Source: Candidatus Sericytochromatia bacterium (GTDB lineage Bacteria > Cyanobacteriota > Sericytochromatia > UBA7694 > JACMQJ01). From it: a stretch of 7,227 nucleotides of DNA. How positions within the stretch are numbered: the first letter of the stretch is position 1; every line of letters begins with the position of its first letter. The position numbers were made by a program, and so were the translations under genes. This document shows positions 1 through 6,328 of the stretch, one piece after another. The stretch lies in the NCBI GenBank assembly GCA_014377055.1, contig JACMQJ010000008.1, positions 1-7,227 of the forward strand. Reading direction: 5' to 3'. The notes under the pieces are model-generated. The model saw nothing but the letters and a program-made list of their open reading frames with translations. It did not search any database and was not told the DNA's origin.

Positions 1-1609
1 CTTTCCAGTAATTACCTTGTTTCCTTTGATTATTCCTTACAGGTAAATCAAAGCAATAGTACTTACTTCTTCGGTTAGATATTTTTTTCTCTTTATTCTC
101 AATTATAATTTCATTACTAGTTCCTTTTATATTTTGAATAGTTTTAGAGTAGCTTAATAATCCTCTACGAGCTATCACCAAGGCTGCGGCTTGGTGAGTT
201 GTTAACTTGTATAAGTCTTGGTACTTAAACTTGCCTATTTTACTGGTATAAGCAGGATTGACTTCAATAACTTCTAATCCTTTATCAAAGCATCTACTCT
301 TGATTAATTCTATGATTTTAGAATAAGCAAAACTAGACAGCATTTGATTGTATTTTTTATTAAAACTATTTTTTAATTCTTTTTTCTTATTACTAAAATC
401 TAAGTTTTCTATGACTACTGGTTTATTCACTTGGAGAGCATAATCAGTAAGTTCTTTAACTGCATCACCAATTAAAGCCTTACTTTGTTCTGTAGTTTTA
501 TTCTTTAAATCTAACGGTAAATTAAATACTTCTAATAAATTACCAAATCTATCTGTTTGAGCTACAGCTAAGTGATCAGCATTGATATCTACTCCAATAG
601 TTCCTAATGATTTATTGCTAATCATTTTAGTTTGTTGCTTGGTTTTATCTAGACTGATTGATATTTTATAACCATCTACTTTATTAACTTTATTAAATCT
701 AAAGCTAATGGCTTGTTTTAAACTAATAGCATTATTTAAAGTATTATTTTTATCATTATGTAGATATATTTTAAACTTAATGTATCTGTTGTTTAATTTA
801 TTTTCTTTGGGATTAATATTTAGTTTAATCTCATATAAATTATTAATAATATGTTTTATTTGGCAATTTTGATTGCCACAAGCCTCATCGCTAGATCCTA
901 CTAGGAAAAAACTTTTATTTCTACTTTCTAACCAAGATTGTTTCCAAGAAGCAAAAGTTTTAAAAGGAGTTAAATTTTTGTATTTAGGATTAACTAAGTT
1001 TTTGTCTATTTCAAATTGTTGTTTAAATAATTTATTACTACCAAAACATAATTGTGGATTACCAGTAGACTGAATTAATTGTAATCTATTTAATTTATTT
1101 TTAGCTTTAATTAATTTATCATTTAAATAAAACAGTTTTTTCTTTAGGTTGTTTATATTATTTTCTAATATATTAAGTTTGGTTTGATTACAGTTTTTAT
1201 CTTTATTAATTAAGTCTTTATTATAAATTTCAACAGACTTAATTTCTGAAGTTAGTGCTTTATTCTTAGTTTGAATAGTTTTATCTAATGATTTAATATT
1301 AATTTTTGTATCATTAATATAGCCTTTATTTAATTCCAATACAGAAGAAATTTTACCTGTTAACTCAAGATAGATTGAATTATATTGCCTAGAATTAATA
1401 TTGTAATTTAACTGGTAACTAGATTTTAATTCATTAATTTTAGTATTCGATAAATCTTTAATTTTATTTTTTAATTTGTAAGAGATTATGTCTTTATATA
1501 ATTTTCTTTGGATTAAACTATGCTCAACAACAACTCTATCTAATTGATTTTTTATCAATTGAATATTATCTTGATTTTCAAATAGAGTTGCAGTTAATGT
1601 TGTTTGCAT
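1..1609 (-). CDS. tnpB: TnpB-like RuvC-fold protein of an IS607-type element, partial (C-terminus beyond left edge)
   Basis: I translated the minus strand from the ATG at 1609. It stays open for 536 codons to the left edge, so the C-terminus lies outside the window. Residues about 17-175 are Lys/Asn/Leu-rich and probably helical or coiled coil. A signature follows at 187-195 (LCFGSNKLF) and another at about 237-249 (VGSSDEACGNQNC), both typical of one TnpB-like subfamily. The RuvC-like core shows GVDINADHLAVA (339-350, catalytic Asp341) and VIENLDF (399-405, Glu401), then VNPAYTS and HQAAALVIARRG (472-483). Known TnpB proteins are RNA-guided DNA endonucleases that help IS200/IS605/IS607 elements persist. 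Here no CxxC zinc-ribbon pairs lie between RuvC II and III, and the usual D-x-N-A-A third motif reads T-H-Q-A-A. Nuclease activity is therefore uncertain. No Shine-Dalgarno sequence is evident. The start is 90 bases past the stop of the tnpA remnant, the usual IS607 order. A guide RNA, if any, would lie left of the window. Confidence 0.88.
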   Translation of the reverse strand, partial: MQTTLTATLFENQDNIQLIKNQLDRVVVEHSLIQRKLYKDIISYKLKNKIKDLSNTKINELKSSYQLNYNINSRQYNSIYLELTGKISSVLELNKGYINDTKINIKSLDKTIQTKNKALTSEIKSVEIYNKDLINKDKNCNQTKLNILENNINNLKKKLFYLNDKLIKAKNKLNRLQLIQSTGNPQLCFGSNKLFKQQFEIDKNLVNPKYKNLTPFKTFASWKQSWLESRNKSFFLVGSSDEACGNQNCQIKHIINNLYEIKLNINPKENKLNNRYIKFKIYLHNDKNNTLNNAISLKQAISFRFNKVNKVDGYKISISLDKTKQQTKMISNKSLGTIGVDINADHLAVAQTDRFGNLLEVFNLPLDLKNKTTEQSKALIGDAVKELTDYALQVNKPVVIENLDFSNKKKELKNSFNKKYNQMLSSFAYSKIIELIKSRCFDKGLEVIEVNPAYTSKIGKFKYQDLYKLTTHQAAALVIARRGLLSYSKTIQNIKGTSNEIIIENKEKKISNRRSKYYCFDLPVRNNQRKQGNYWK

Positions 1610-1698
1610 TTATATTTTTATTTATGACTGTATAATAATATAAATTAATATTTATAGCAAGGTGAAACCAGTTATTAAATCAGATGTAAGAAAAAAAT

Positions 1699-2191
1699 TT
1701 ATTTAATTAATACTATTTTATTTTTATGACTTCTTTTACCATATAATCTAGCACAAAATACAGTCATTAATTCAATAACATCAGCCTACAGAAGTTTCTT
1801 CAAAACTTTTATCTGTAGCTTGCTCTACAATAATAACTTTAACTTGAAAAAAATCACAAAGTTTAAATATTAATTCAGAGCCAAACCTTAGTAATCTATC
1901 TTTATGATTTAAAACTAAGGTGTTAACTTGGTTACAAAAAATTAAAGAGATTAACTTATTTAAACCTTTTTTCTTGTAATTTAATCCAGAACCTAAATCA
2001 GTAATTGAAATAATATTGTTATTAAAGTTAGGTAAATTTTTAGCATATTGAATAAGTTTAGCTTCTTGTGAGACTAAATCTTTTTTTTTGATCATGACTT
2101 GAAACTCTAGAATAACAAACAATATGTTGAGCAATATTAAAAATCCTTCAAATGAATAGATTTTACGAGTTATTTTATTATTCTGCAACAT
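1699..2191 (-). pseudogene. tnpA: IS607-family serine recombinase TnpA, frameshifted remnant
   Basis: In one frame (2191 to 1781) a 136-residue product reads ITRKIYSFEGF, the linker after the N-terminal helix-turn-helix. Later it reads ITDLGSGLNYKKKGLNKLI and VLNHKDRLLRFGSELIF, which are hallmark IS607 TnpA resolvase segments. The catalytic serine segment (YSRVSSHDQKK, with YSRVSS at 2097-2114) is present only in another frame. That frame rejoins the first at a run of nine A residues (2081-2089, minus sense) that is one A too long. A further extra G near 1786 ends the ORF early at TGA. Removing it restores ADVIELMTVFCARLYGKRSHK and a natural stop at 1699. The product as written therefore lacks the nucleophile and the C-terminus. 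IS607 TnpA normally excises and integrates the element, so this copy is probably immobile unless helped in trans. The true start and the HTH, upstream of 2191, are also scrambled. The A9 run could in principle allow slippage, but it cannot rescue the other lesions. Confidence 0.87.
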
Positions 2192-2311
2192 ACCCTGTAT
2201 AGATATAGTGTCAATGGTGGTGAGAAAAGATTTTCAACTAAAAGTAAATTCGTGTAGCTAAAAGAATCAATAATTTCTTGTATTACATCTGAGTTCTATT
2301 ACAATTAATAT
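2192..2311. other. Intergenic: degraded tnpA 5' end / unresolved IS boundary / lipase upstream region
   Basis: This 120-base gap separates the divergent tnpA remnant and lipase gene. On the minus strand, one frame reads SPPLTLYLY and the adjacent frame reads QGML, leading into the tnpA reading. Together they resemble the broken recognition-helix region of the TnpA HTH (pattern TL...GKL), so the remnant may reach to about 2250. I could not place the IS terminus. No strong promoter or Shine-Dalgarno sequence for the lipase is visible. The bases just before its ATG are AT-rich (aattaatat). Confidence 0.35.
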
Positions 2312-3403
2312 ATGGACTACGATGAACTAACACAGATTGATAAAGCATTTTTGAATTCAATGCTATCGTATGGTGTGTACAAAGCCAATAGATGGCTCCA
2401 GCCTCATAGCATTCAACAAGTTCCCGAACAGACAACTTTTAGAAAATCCTACGAAAGATTACTAAAACAATTCAATGCTAGAGTTTTTACACCAATCATG
2501 CTGGATTTACCCTCATCAGGAGAAATAAAAAGTAATTTTTATGAAACTAAGTTTACTTCACAATTAGGATACTATACAGCATGGGATGACTTGGCAGGAG
2601 CAGTAGTATTTGAGTCCATAATAAATAATAAAAAAGCTTTACATATTGCATTCAGAGGAACAGATATTAATTCTAAAAAATTAAAAGAATTTGTGTCATA
2701 TGCATATTTTGACATGCAAGATTTTTATAAATGTTTTAAGCCATTTGAAGATGCGGTGTGGAAATATGTAAAAGAAAATAACATTCAAGATGTGCAGGTG
2801 AGTGGTCATAGCTTGGGAGGAGCAATGGTTCAGGAATTTTTTAATTCTTCAGAAGCAAAAAATGCATCGGTTAATTTATCGGGTTTTACTTATGGCTCTC
2901 CCAACTCAACTAAGAGTTTAATTCATCACACTATTTGCCGAATAGGACATAAGCTTGCTAATAAAAGCTTTATGGAAATGGTAAAGACATCAGCTTCAAT
3001 ATTTAGAGGTGGTAATGAAATTTATTCAAAAAAAGAAATTGATAAAAGAATTTGTCAGTATAAGCATGATGAAGATATAGTTCCTCAAGCGGGATTAATA
3101 TTTTATAAATATAGCAATCATATTTCATTAAAAGATAATTGCCAAGATTTAGAAGAGGGATTTACAGTTTTTAAAAATATGATGAATAATCAAAAAAAAT
3201 TATTCTGGAATAATATAGATAAAAAAGTTAAAACAATTTTGAAATATCATGATATGTTAAGGTATACAATTAATCTTGAGAGATTAGGTCAAGAGATGCT
3301 AGATAAGGGTAATCAGCTTTATGAATCTATGCCTTATATTAGTATTTTTAACGAAGTTAAATCTAATACTTTAGAAACTAAGAAAAACCATATTTCCAAT
3401 TAA
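2312..3403 (+). CDS. Class 3 lipase-like alpha/beta hydrolase
   Basis: This 363-residue protein has the order of landmarks expected of the Fungal_lipase (class 3) fold. A strand plus AFRGTD (113-118) probably supplies the oxyanion-hole region. VSGHSLGGA (163-171) is the nucleophile elbow with Ser167. FTYGSPN (192-198) is the following strand. HDEDIVP (252-258) gives the likely acid, Asp253 or Asp255, most likely Asp255. The catalytic His is probably His313 in YHDMLRY, with His270 as an alternative. Enzymes of this family hydrolyse acyl esters of glycerolipids or phospholipids; the actual substrate cannot be read here. The N-terminus (SMLSYGVYKANRW) is typical of cytoplasmic or non-classically exported members. 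I see no signal peptide and no long membrane helix. The C-terminal 80 residues are Lys/Asn/Glu-rich and probably helical. It stands alone, divergent from the IS remnant, with a long non-coding stretch behind it. A secreted effector or a defence-type phospholipase are both possible roles, and neither is shown by the sequence. Confidence 0.88.
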   Translation: MDYDELTQIDKAFLNSMLSYGVYKANRWLQPHSIQQVPEQTTFRKSYERLLKQFNARVFTPIMLDLPSSGEIKSNFYETKFTSQLGYYTAWDDLAGAVVFESIINNKKALHIAFRGTDINSKKLKEFVSYAYFDMQDFYKCFKPFEDAVWKYVKENNIQDVQVSGHSLGGAMVQEFFNSSEAKNASVNLSGFTYGSPNSTKSLIHHTICRIGHKLANKSFMEMVKTSASIFRGGNEIYSKKEIDKRICQYKHDEDIVPQAGLIFYKYSNHISLKDNCQDLEEGFTVFKNMMNNQKKLFWNNIDKKVKTILKYHDMLRYTINLERLGQEMLDKGNQLYESMPYISIFNEVKSNTLETKKNHISN

Positions 3404-3486
3404 AAATAACTAAAGACTTTTATGTTCACTAAGGTATTAAACATATCAAAGAATGTTACATTTTTTTACAAAATTATTTTTTGCCT

Positions 3487-3518
3487 AAAATTAACTCAAA
3501 ATTAACTCAAAATTAACT
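3487..3518. repeat. 11-bp tandem direct repeat, about 2.9 copies
   Basis: The unit aaaattaactc occurs perfectly at 3487-3497 and 3498-3508, and again at 3509-3518 lacking only the last base. The 11-base period is close to one helical turn, so a bound protein would meet the same face each time. It could be iteron-like, an operator array or simple replication slippage. Three copies in AT-rich DNA do not decide between these. Confidence 0.8.
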
Positions 3519-3883
3519 TGTAGATTAAATTTTTAGTTAAATATTAGATTTAATAAGTGAATCAAAAAATATTCATAAATATATCAAAGATTTTTTTATA
3601 TTTAAAGATATTCTTTTAAAAATATAGAAAAAAAGATTGTTTTGTATATTGATTTTTTTCCTCAGAGAAAGTTTTTTATTCATAATTTTGACTTAAAATA
3701 GAGATAAAAGCCTTTTTTTGCACTTAATTGGTGCATTTAATGCTGTATTTTTCTATATTAATATAAGAATAATTAATTTATTTAATAGATAATGATTTAT
3801 GAAAAAGAAAGAAACATTAAAAGAGCTTATCTTTGCTTATTCTAATAAATATTAATTCATTTAATGATGGAATAATTAATTCT

Positions 3884-3920
3884 TTTCATTAAGTTAATAA
3901 AAAATAAATAATTAATGAAA
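3884..3920. repeat. 9-bp inverted repeat with 19-bp spacer
   Basis: TTTCATTAA at 3884-3892 is perfectly complementary to TTAATGAAA at 3912-3920. It is AT-only apart from one pair and lies upstream of the stronger hairpin at 3933-3959. It may be a binding site or chance in this composition. Confidence 0.4.
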
Positions 3921-3932
3921 TCAAACACTTAT

Positions 3933-3959
3933 GACTGCTTCTGAATAACAGAAGCAGTC
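3933..3959. repeat. Perfect 11-bp hairpin (terminator, operator or structured element)
   Basis: gactgcttctg (3933-3943) and cagaagcagtc (3949-3959) are exact reverse complements around the 5-base loop aataa. The stem is clearly GC-richer than its surroundings. A second small palindrome, ccctgaggg, begins at its last base (3959-3967). No U-tract follows on either strand, so it is not a textbook rho-independent terminator. It sits about 25 bases upstream of the -35 box of the next operon, so it may insulate that operon, serve as an operator, or mark the edge of a mobile segment. Confidence 0.75.
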
Positions 3960-3983
3960 CCTGAGGGAAAGTAAATTAGTCTA

Positions 3984-4011
3984 TTGACATTGTTTATTTT
4001 ACAGATACGAT
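3984..4011 (+). promoter_or_regulatory. Sigma70-type promoter for the DGQHR/nuclease pair
   Basis: A perfect TTGACA -35 box (3984-3989) is followed after 16 bases by TACGAT (4006-4011), a four-of-six match to the -10 consensus. Predicted transcription would begin around 4018, shortly before the AAGGA ribosome-binding site (4031-4035) and the ATG at 4042. This is the clearest -35 box I found in the window. Confidence 0.6.
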
Positions 4012-4041
4012 ATTAAAAATATTAACCTGCAAGGAATTAAA

Positions 4042-4986
4042 ATGCAAACTATTAACCGCGAAACTCCTGTCCATATTCAGTCAATTAATGCCCTATTTGA
4101 TTTAGGTCAAGAAACAGATTTAGCTTTCATTACAATAACTCCCTCTGTTGCTCAAGAACTTCTAGACAAACACAATAGTAAGAACAGACCTCTTTCTAGT
4201 GCAACCATTATTAAGTACACTAAAGATATGAACGAGGGTAAATGGGTTGAAGGTGCAACTTGTATTAGCTTTAATAAACAAAAGCAATTAGCTGATGGTC
4301 AGCACCGCCTGAAAGCTATTATTGGTTCAGGGAAATCTCCTAGTTTCAAAGTTAGCTTTAATGAGCCAGATGAAGCTTTCCATGTGATTGATACAGGGAA
4401 AAAAAGAAGCCCTTCTGACATACTTGCAATTGAGGGCTACAGCAATAAGTCTAACCTTAGCTCAATGGCTCGCAAGTATAATCATTATCTTGCTAAAAAA
4501 GGTAATATGTGGAATATTGTTACTCCTTGCAACGGTCAAGAGACTTTAGATTTAGTTCGTAAAGATGAAGATTTATTTAAAGAAATTGCTCAATATATGG
4601 ACAATCACAAAGATGTTCAATTTCTTGGTAATAAATCAGACATAGGAACTATTTATCTTATTTTAAAGAAAATTAATCCTGCTAAAGCAGATATTTTTAT
4701 GAAAGATCTTATTATTACTCAAAAAACTACCGTACATGAAGGTATTGATTATAGAGAATTGATTGTGGCTACAAGGAATAAACTTTTAGGAAATAAAAGT
4801 CTAAAGGGAAAGGTTCTGGGAGGGAGAAAATCTGACCCACATGAGGCTGAAAGCCGTACTTATTGGTATCTCTTTGATGCTTGGAACAGTTTCATAGCTG
4901 GTAAAGAAAAGGCTCCTAGTTTTAAAGTAAGCAGAGCTACAGATGAATCTTTTCCAAGAGTAGAATCATTTTATAAAAAAGACTAA
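4042..4986 (+). CDS. ParB/DGQHR-fold protein (phage/plasmid-type, hypothetical)
   Basis: The 314-residue protein starts at an ATG with an AAGGA site six bases upstream. Its N-terminal half follows a pattern I know from phage, plasmid and island proteins of the ParB/sulfiredoxin-like fold. It has an ITPSVAQELLDKHN helix (32-45), NRPLSSATIIKYTKDMNEGKW (48-68) and the signature LADGQHRLKAI (83-93). VIDTGKKRSPSDILAIEG (115-132) follows. DGQHR-type ParB-fold domains occur in ParB-like DNA-binding proteins or CTPases, in DndB-type regulators of DNA phosphorothioation and in some nucleases, so the biochemical role stays open. The C-terminal half (about 140-314) looks helical and I recognise no domain in it. 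It is the first gene after a good promoter and ends one base before the ATG of the next gene, so the two are probably co-translated. Homologues are usually annotated hypothetical. The call to the fold is firm, the function is not. Confidence 0.75.
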   Translation: MQTINRETPVHIQSINALFDLGQETDLAFITITPSVAQELLDKHNSKNRPLSSATIIKYTKDMNEGKWVEGATCISFNKQKQLADGQHRLKAIIGSGKSPSFKVSFNEPDEAFHVIDTGKKRSPSDILAIEGYSNKSNLSSMARKYNHYLAKKGNMWNIVTPCNGQETLDLVRKDEDLFKEIAQYMDNHKDVQFLGNKSDIGTIYLILKKINPAKADIFMKDLIITQKTTVHEGIDYRELIVATRNKLLGNKSLKGKVLGGRKSDPHEAESRTYWYLFDAWNSFIAGKEKAPSFKVSRATDESFPRVESFYKKD

Positions 4987-4987
4987 A

Positions 4988-5932
4988 ATGAATTTACAGC
5001 TATCCAATAGTAAGCCTACAAATAGAAGAGGCAAACAAACACATCTTGATGGTAAAAATTTTGAAAAATATTTTACTACAAAATATAGCATGATAAAACC
5101 TGAAGAAATGAATCTTACAGAGAAGAATTTCTTTAAAAAACTATTAATAGATAAAGGAATTAAGTTAGCCGAAACAGCTTATATTCATATTCAAGATTGT
5201 AGAGGTAATGGAAAAACCGATGTTTCAATAAGTATTTTACAAAAAAACTATGATACAAAAAAACTAATAGAAAATATACAAATAAAATCTGTTCCAGAAA
5301 ACACTCAGTTTTTAATAGGAAGCGTTAATAAATTTGCTGATATTATAAGAGATAAATACCCTCATGCAGCAACGGCATTTGAAAAAGTAGTAGGCTATGG
5401 ACAGTGGGCACCTGAAGCAAAGAAAAATGGTTATGGTGGTTTAATATATAAAAAAATTAATGGTATTAAAACATTAGTAAAAGCAGATTATCGTTACTTA
5501 TGCTCAGAGCTAAGTGTAATTGAAAGATGCGAAATAAAGGGTCTATCTGAAGATAAAGAATATTGGATGAAATTAGTAAAATATATAACACAAGGAGACG
5601 GTATAAATAAGCCTAGTTACTGTATTTTTCCGATACAAGCCAGAAGCACTAATCCCGATGATTGGAGAATTTTTAAGTATGAAGATTTATTTGAAACTAT
5701 AGAGTCTATATTTGATGATGGTCGCGGCCATCAAAATTGTAGCATGCCAACTTCTAAGCATGTAGAGAAATACTCTATTGGAATTAAAATAGGAGCTTTT
5801 AATATTAAAATAAAAGATGCTGGAAAAGACGATTCAGATGGTCATCAACTCCAAGTTATGGCAAGTCCTACTGAATTATATGAAATGATAGAAAAAAGAA
5901 AAAAAGCTTTAACTTACAAAGTTAAAAATTAA
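4988..5932 (+). CDS. Unknown protein, candidate PD-(D/E)XK nuclease
   Basis: I do not recognise this 314-residue protein as a named family. Its start follows the previous stop (taa-aatg) with no Shine-Dalgarno of its own, which implies translational coupling. The N-terminal third has a layout compatible with a PD-(D/E)XK endonuclease core. A helix in DGKNFEKYF carries Glu26, GNGKTDVSISIL carries Asp78 at the start of a strand, and NIQIKSV supplies Gln98-x-Lys100 on the next strand, the QxK variant of the motif. The spacing (D-x19-QxK) is acceptable. The middle (about 100-240) contains YRYLCSELSVIERCEIKG and CIFPIQAR and could recognise DNA. The C-terminal part (about 245-314) is mixed, with a GIKIGAFNIKIKDAGKDDSDGHQ segment. 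There is no signal peptide or membrane segment. Restriction enzyme or phage/plasmid nuclease is the leading inference. It could also be an inactive DNA-binding relative or something unrelated. Confidence 0.62.
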   Translation: MNLQLSNSKPTNRRGKQTHLDGKNFEKYFTTKYSMIKPEEMNLTEKNFFKKLLIDKGIKLAETAYIHIQDCRGNGKTDVSISILQKNYDTKKLIENIQIKSVPENTQFLIGSVNKFADIIRDKYPHAATAFEKVVGYGQWAPEAKKNGYGGLIYKKINGIKTLVKADYRYLCSELSVIERCEIKGLSEDKEYWMKLVKYITQGDGINKPSYCIFPIQARSTNPDDWRIFKYEDLFETIESIFDDGRGHQNCSMPTSKHVEKYSIGIKIGAFNIKIKDAGKDDSDGHQLQVMASPTELYEMIEKRKKALTYKVKN

Positions 5933-5944
5933 TAGTTATATTTA

Positions 5945-5953
5945 TGATATAAT
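5945..5953 (+). promoter_or_regulatory. Extended -10 promoter for the 90-residue gene
   Basis: TGATATAAT gives the extended -10 element TGn at 5945-5947 joined to a perfect TATAAT at 5948-5953. No good -35 box stands at 16-18 bases upstream, but extended -10 promoters often do without one. Initiation would fall near 5960, in front of the AAGGA site of the gene at 5986. This gives the small gene expression separate from the upstream pair. Confidence 0.6.
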
Positions 5954-5985
5954 TTCGTTTTTCTAAATAAATTCAAGGATAAAAA

Positions 5986-6258
5986 ATGAAAATCTCTGTA
6001 TTAACAATTCGTGATAAGAAAACAAAACAACTACTTCATGCACAAGGAGCAATGGATGGTGCCGGTGAATACTATCCTCAAATCAATTTCAAGCCTGAGT
6101 GGTTCACTGAAAAAGAAAAAGAAACTGTATTAAAAAATGGTGCTTGGACTTTCAGTGAGTATGCTGGTTCTTACCACTTCGATGAAGAAGTTCGCCACAT
6201 TGAAGATGGAAAATATGAAAAAATCATTATTGCTCACGAAGATATAGATATAAAATAA
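5986..6258 (+). CDS. Small 90-residue protein of unknown function
   Basis: The ATG is supported by an AAGGA ribosome-binding site at 5975-5979, six bases upstream, and by an extended -10 promoter before it. The sequence reads like a real folded protein. An N-terminal strand MKISVLTIRDKKT leads to a YYPQINFKPEWFTEKEK segment, then WTFSEYAGSYHFDEEVRHIEDG and a C-terminal KIIIAHEDIDI strand. It has no cysteine, membrane segment or signal peptide. The C-terminal half is enriched in Glu and Asp. I recognise no family. Placed 53 bases behind the candidate nuclease but with its own promoter, it could be an independently expressed partner, immunity or regulatory protein. It could equally be an unrelated phage-type small protein. 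Confidence 0.7.
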   Translation: MKISVLTIRDKKTKQLLHAQGAMDGAGEYYPQINFKPEWFTEKEKETVLKNGAWTFSEYAGSYHFDEEVRHIEDGKYEKIIIAHEDIDIK

Positions 6259-6287
6259 AGTATATCTCTATTATCAAAAAATCAGTC

Positions 6288-6304
6288 AATATCTTATTGA
6301 TATT
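6288..6304. repeat. Small AT-rich hairpin after the 90-residue gene
   Basis: AATATC (6288-6293) and GATATT (6299-6304) pair around the loop ttatt. The stem is weak and no U-run follows, so terminator function is doubtful. Confidence 0.3.
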
Positions 6305-6328
6305 TAAAGAGGAAGAAGATCTTCACAA

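Larger units (their letters stand above)
3404..4041. other. Long AT-rich non-coding stretch with repeats and a promoter
   Basis: About 640 bases between the lipase and the next gene carry no ORF with recognisable protein character. Separate entries cover the 11-bp tandem repeat, the inverted repeat, the hairpin and the promoter. A 10-bp direct repeat (atatcaaaga) occurs at 3443-3452 and 3581-3590. I see no clear rho-independent terminator for the lipase: T-runs exist, as at 3591-3597 and 3713-3719, but no GC-rich stem precedes them. Weak local symmetry (TGCAC and GTGCA around a 7-base loop, 3719-3735) lies just after the second T-run. Confidence 0.6.

Noticed and set aside
873..1073. 66-codon plus-strand open frame with an ATG
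   Set aside because: It lies antisense inside the open tnpB-like gene, whose minus-strand translation carries clear family motifs over the same bases; the plus reading has no recognisable features.
1781..2191. 136-residue minus-strand ORF as an intact small gene with a membrane segment (LILLNILFVILEF)
   Set aside because: The hydrophobic stretch is the out-of-frame reading of the recombinase catalytic segment; the rest matches IS607 TnpA, so it is a frameshift artefact of a pseudogene.
3487..3518. CRISPR array
   Set aside because: The 11-bp units abut with no spacers, and no cas gene is present.
3713..3735. T-run plus TGCAC/GTGCA symmetry as a terminator
   Set aside because: The T-run is on the wrong side of the stem for the plus strand, and on the minus strand the stem is followed by A residues; the stem is only 5 bp.
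3799..3855. 18-residue ORF (MKKKETLKELIFAYSNKY)
   Set aside because: No ribosome-binding site, no neighbouring attenuator-like structure and very short in AT-rich DNA; not supportable as a leader peptide or gene.
3933..3959. Rho-independent terminator call for the hairpin
   Set aside because: Neither strand has a U-tract directly after the stem, so it is recorded as a structured repeat instead.
4042..4986. Assignment as dndB or parB
   Set aside because: Only the DGQHR-type core is shared; there are no dnd or parA neighbours and the overall architecture resembles phage/plasmid hypothetical proteins, so a gene symbol is not justified.
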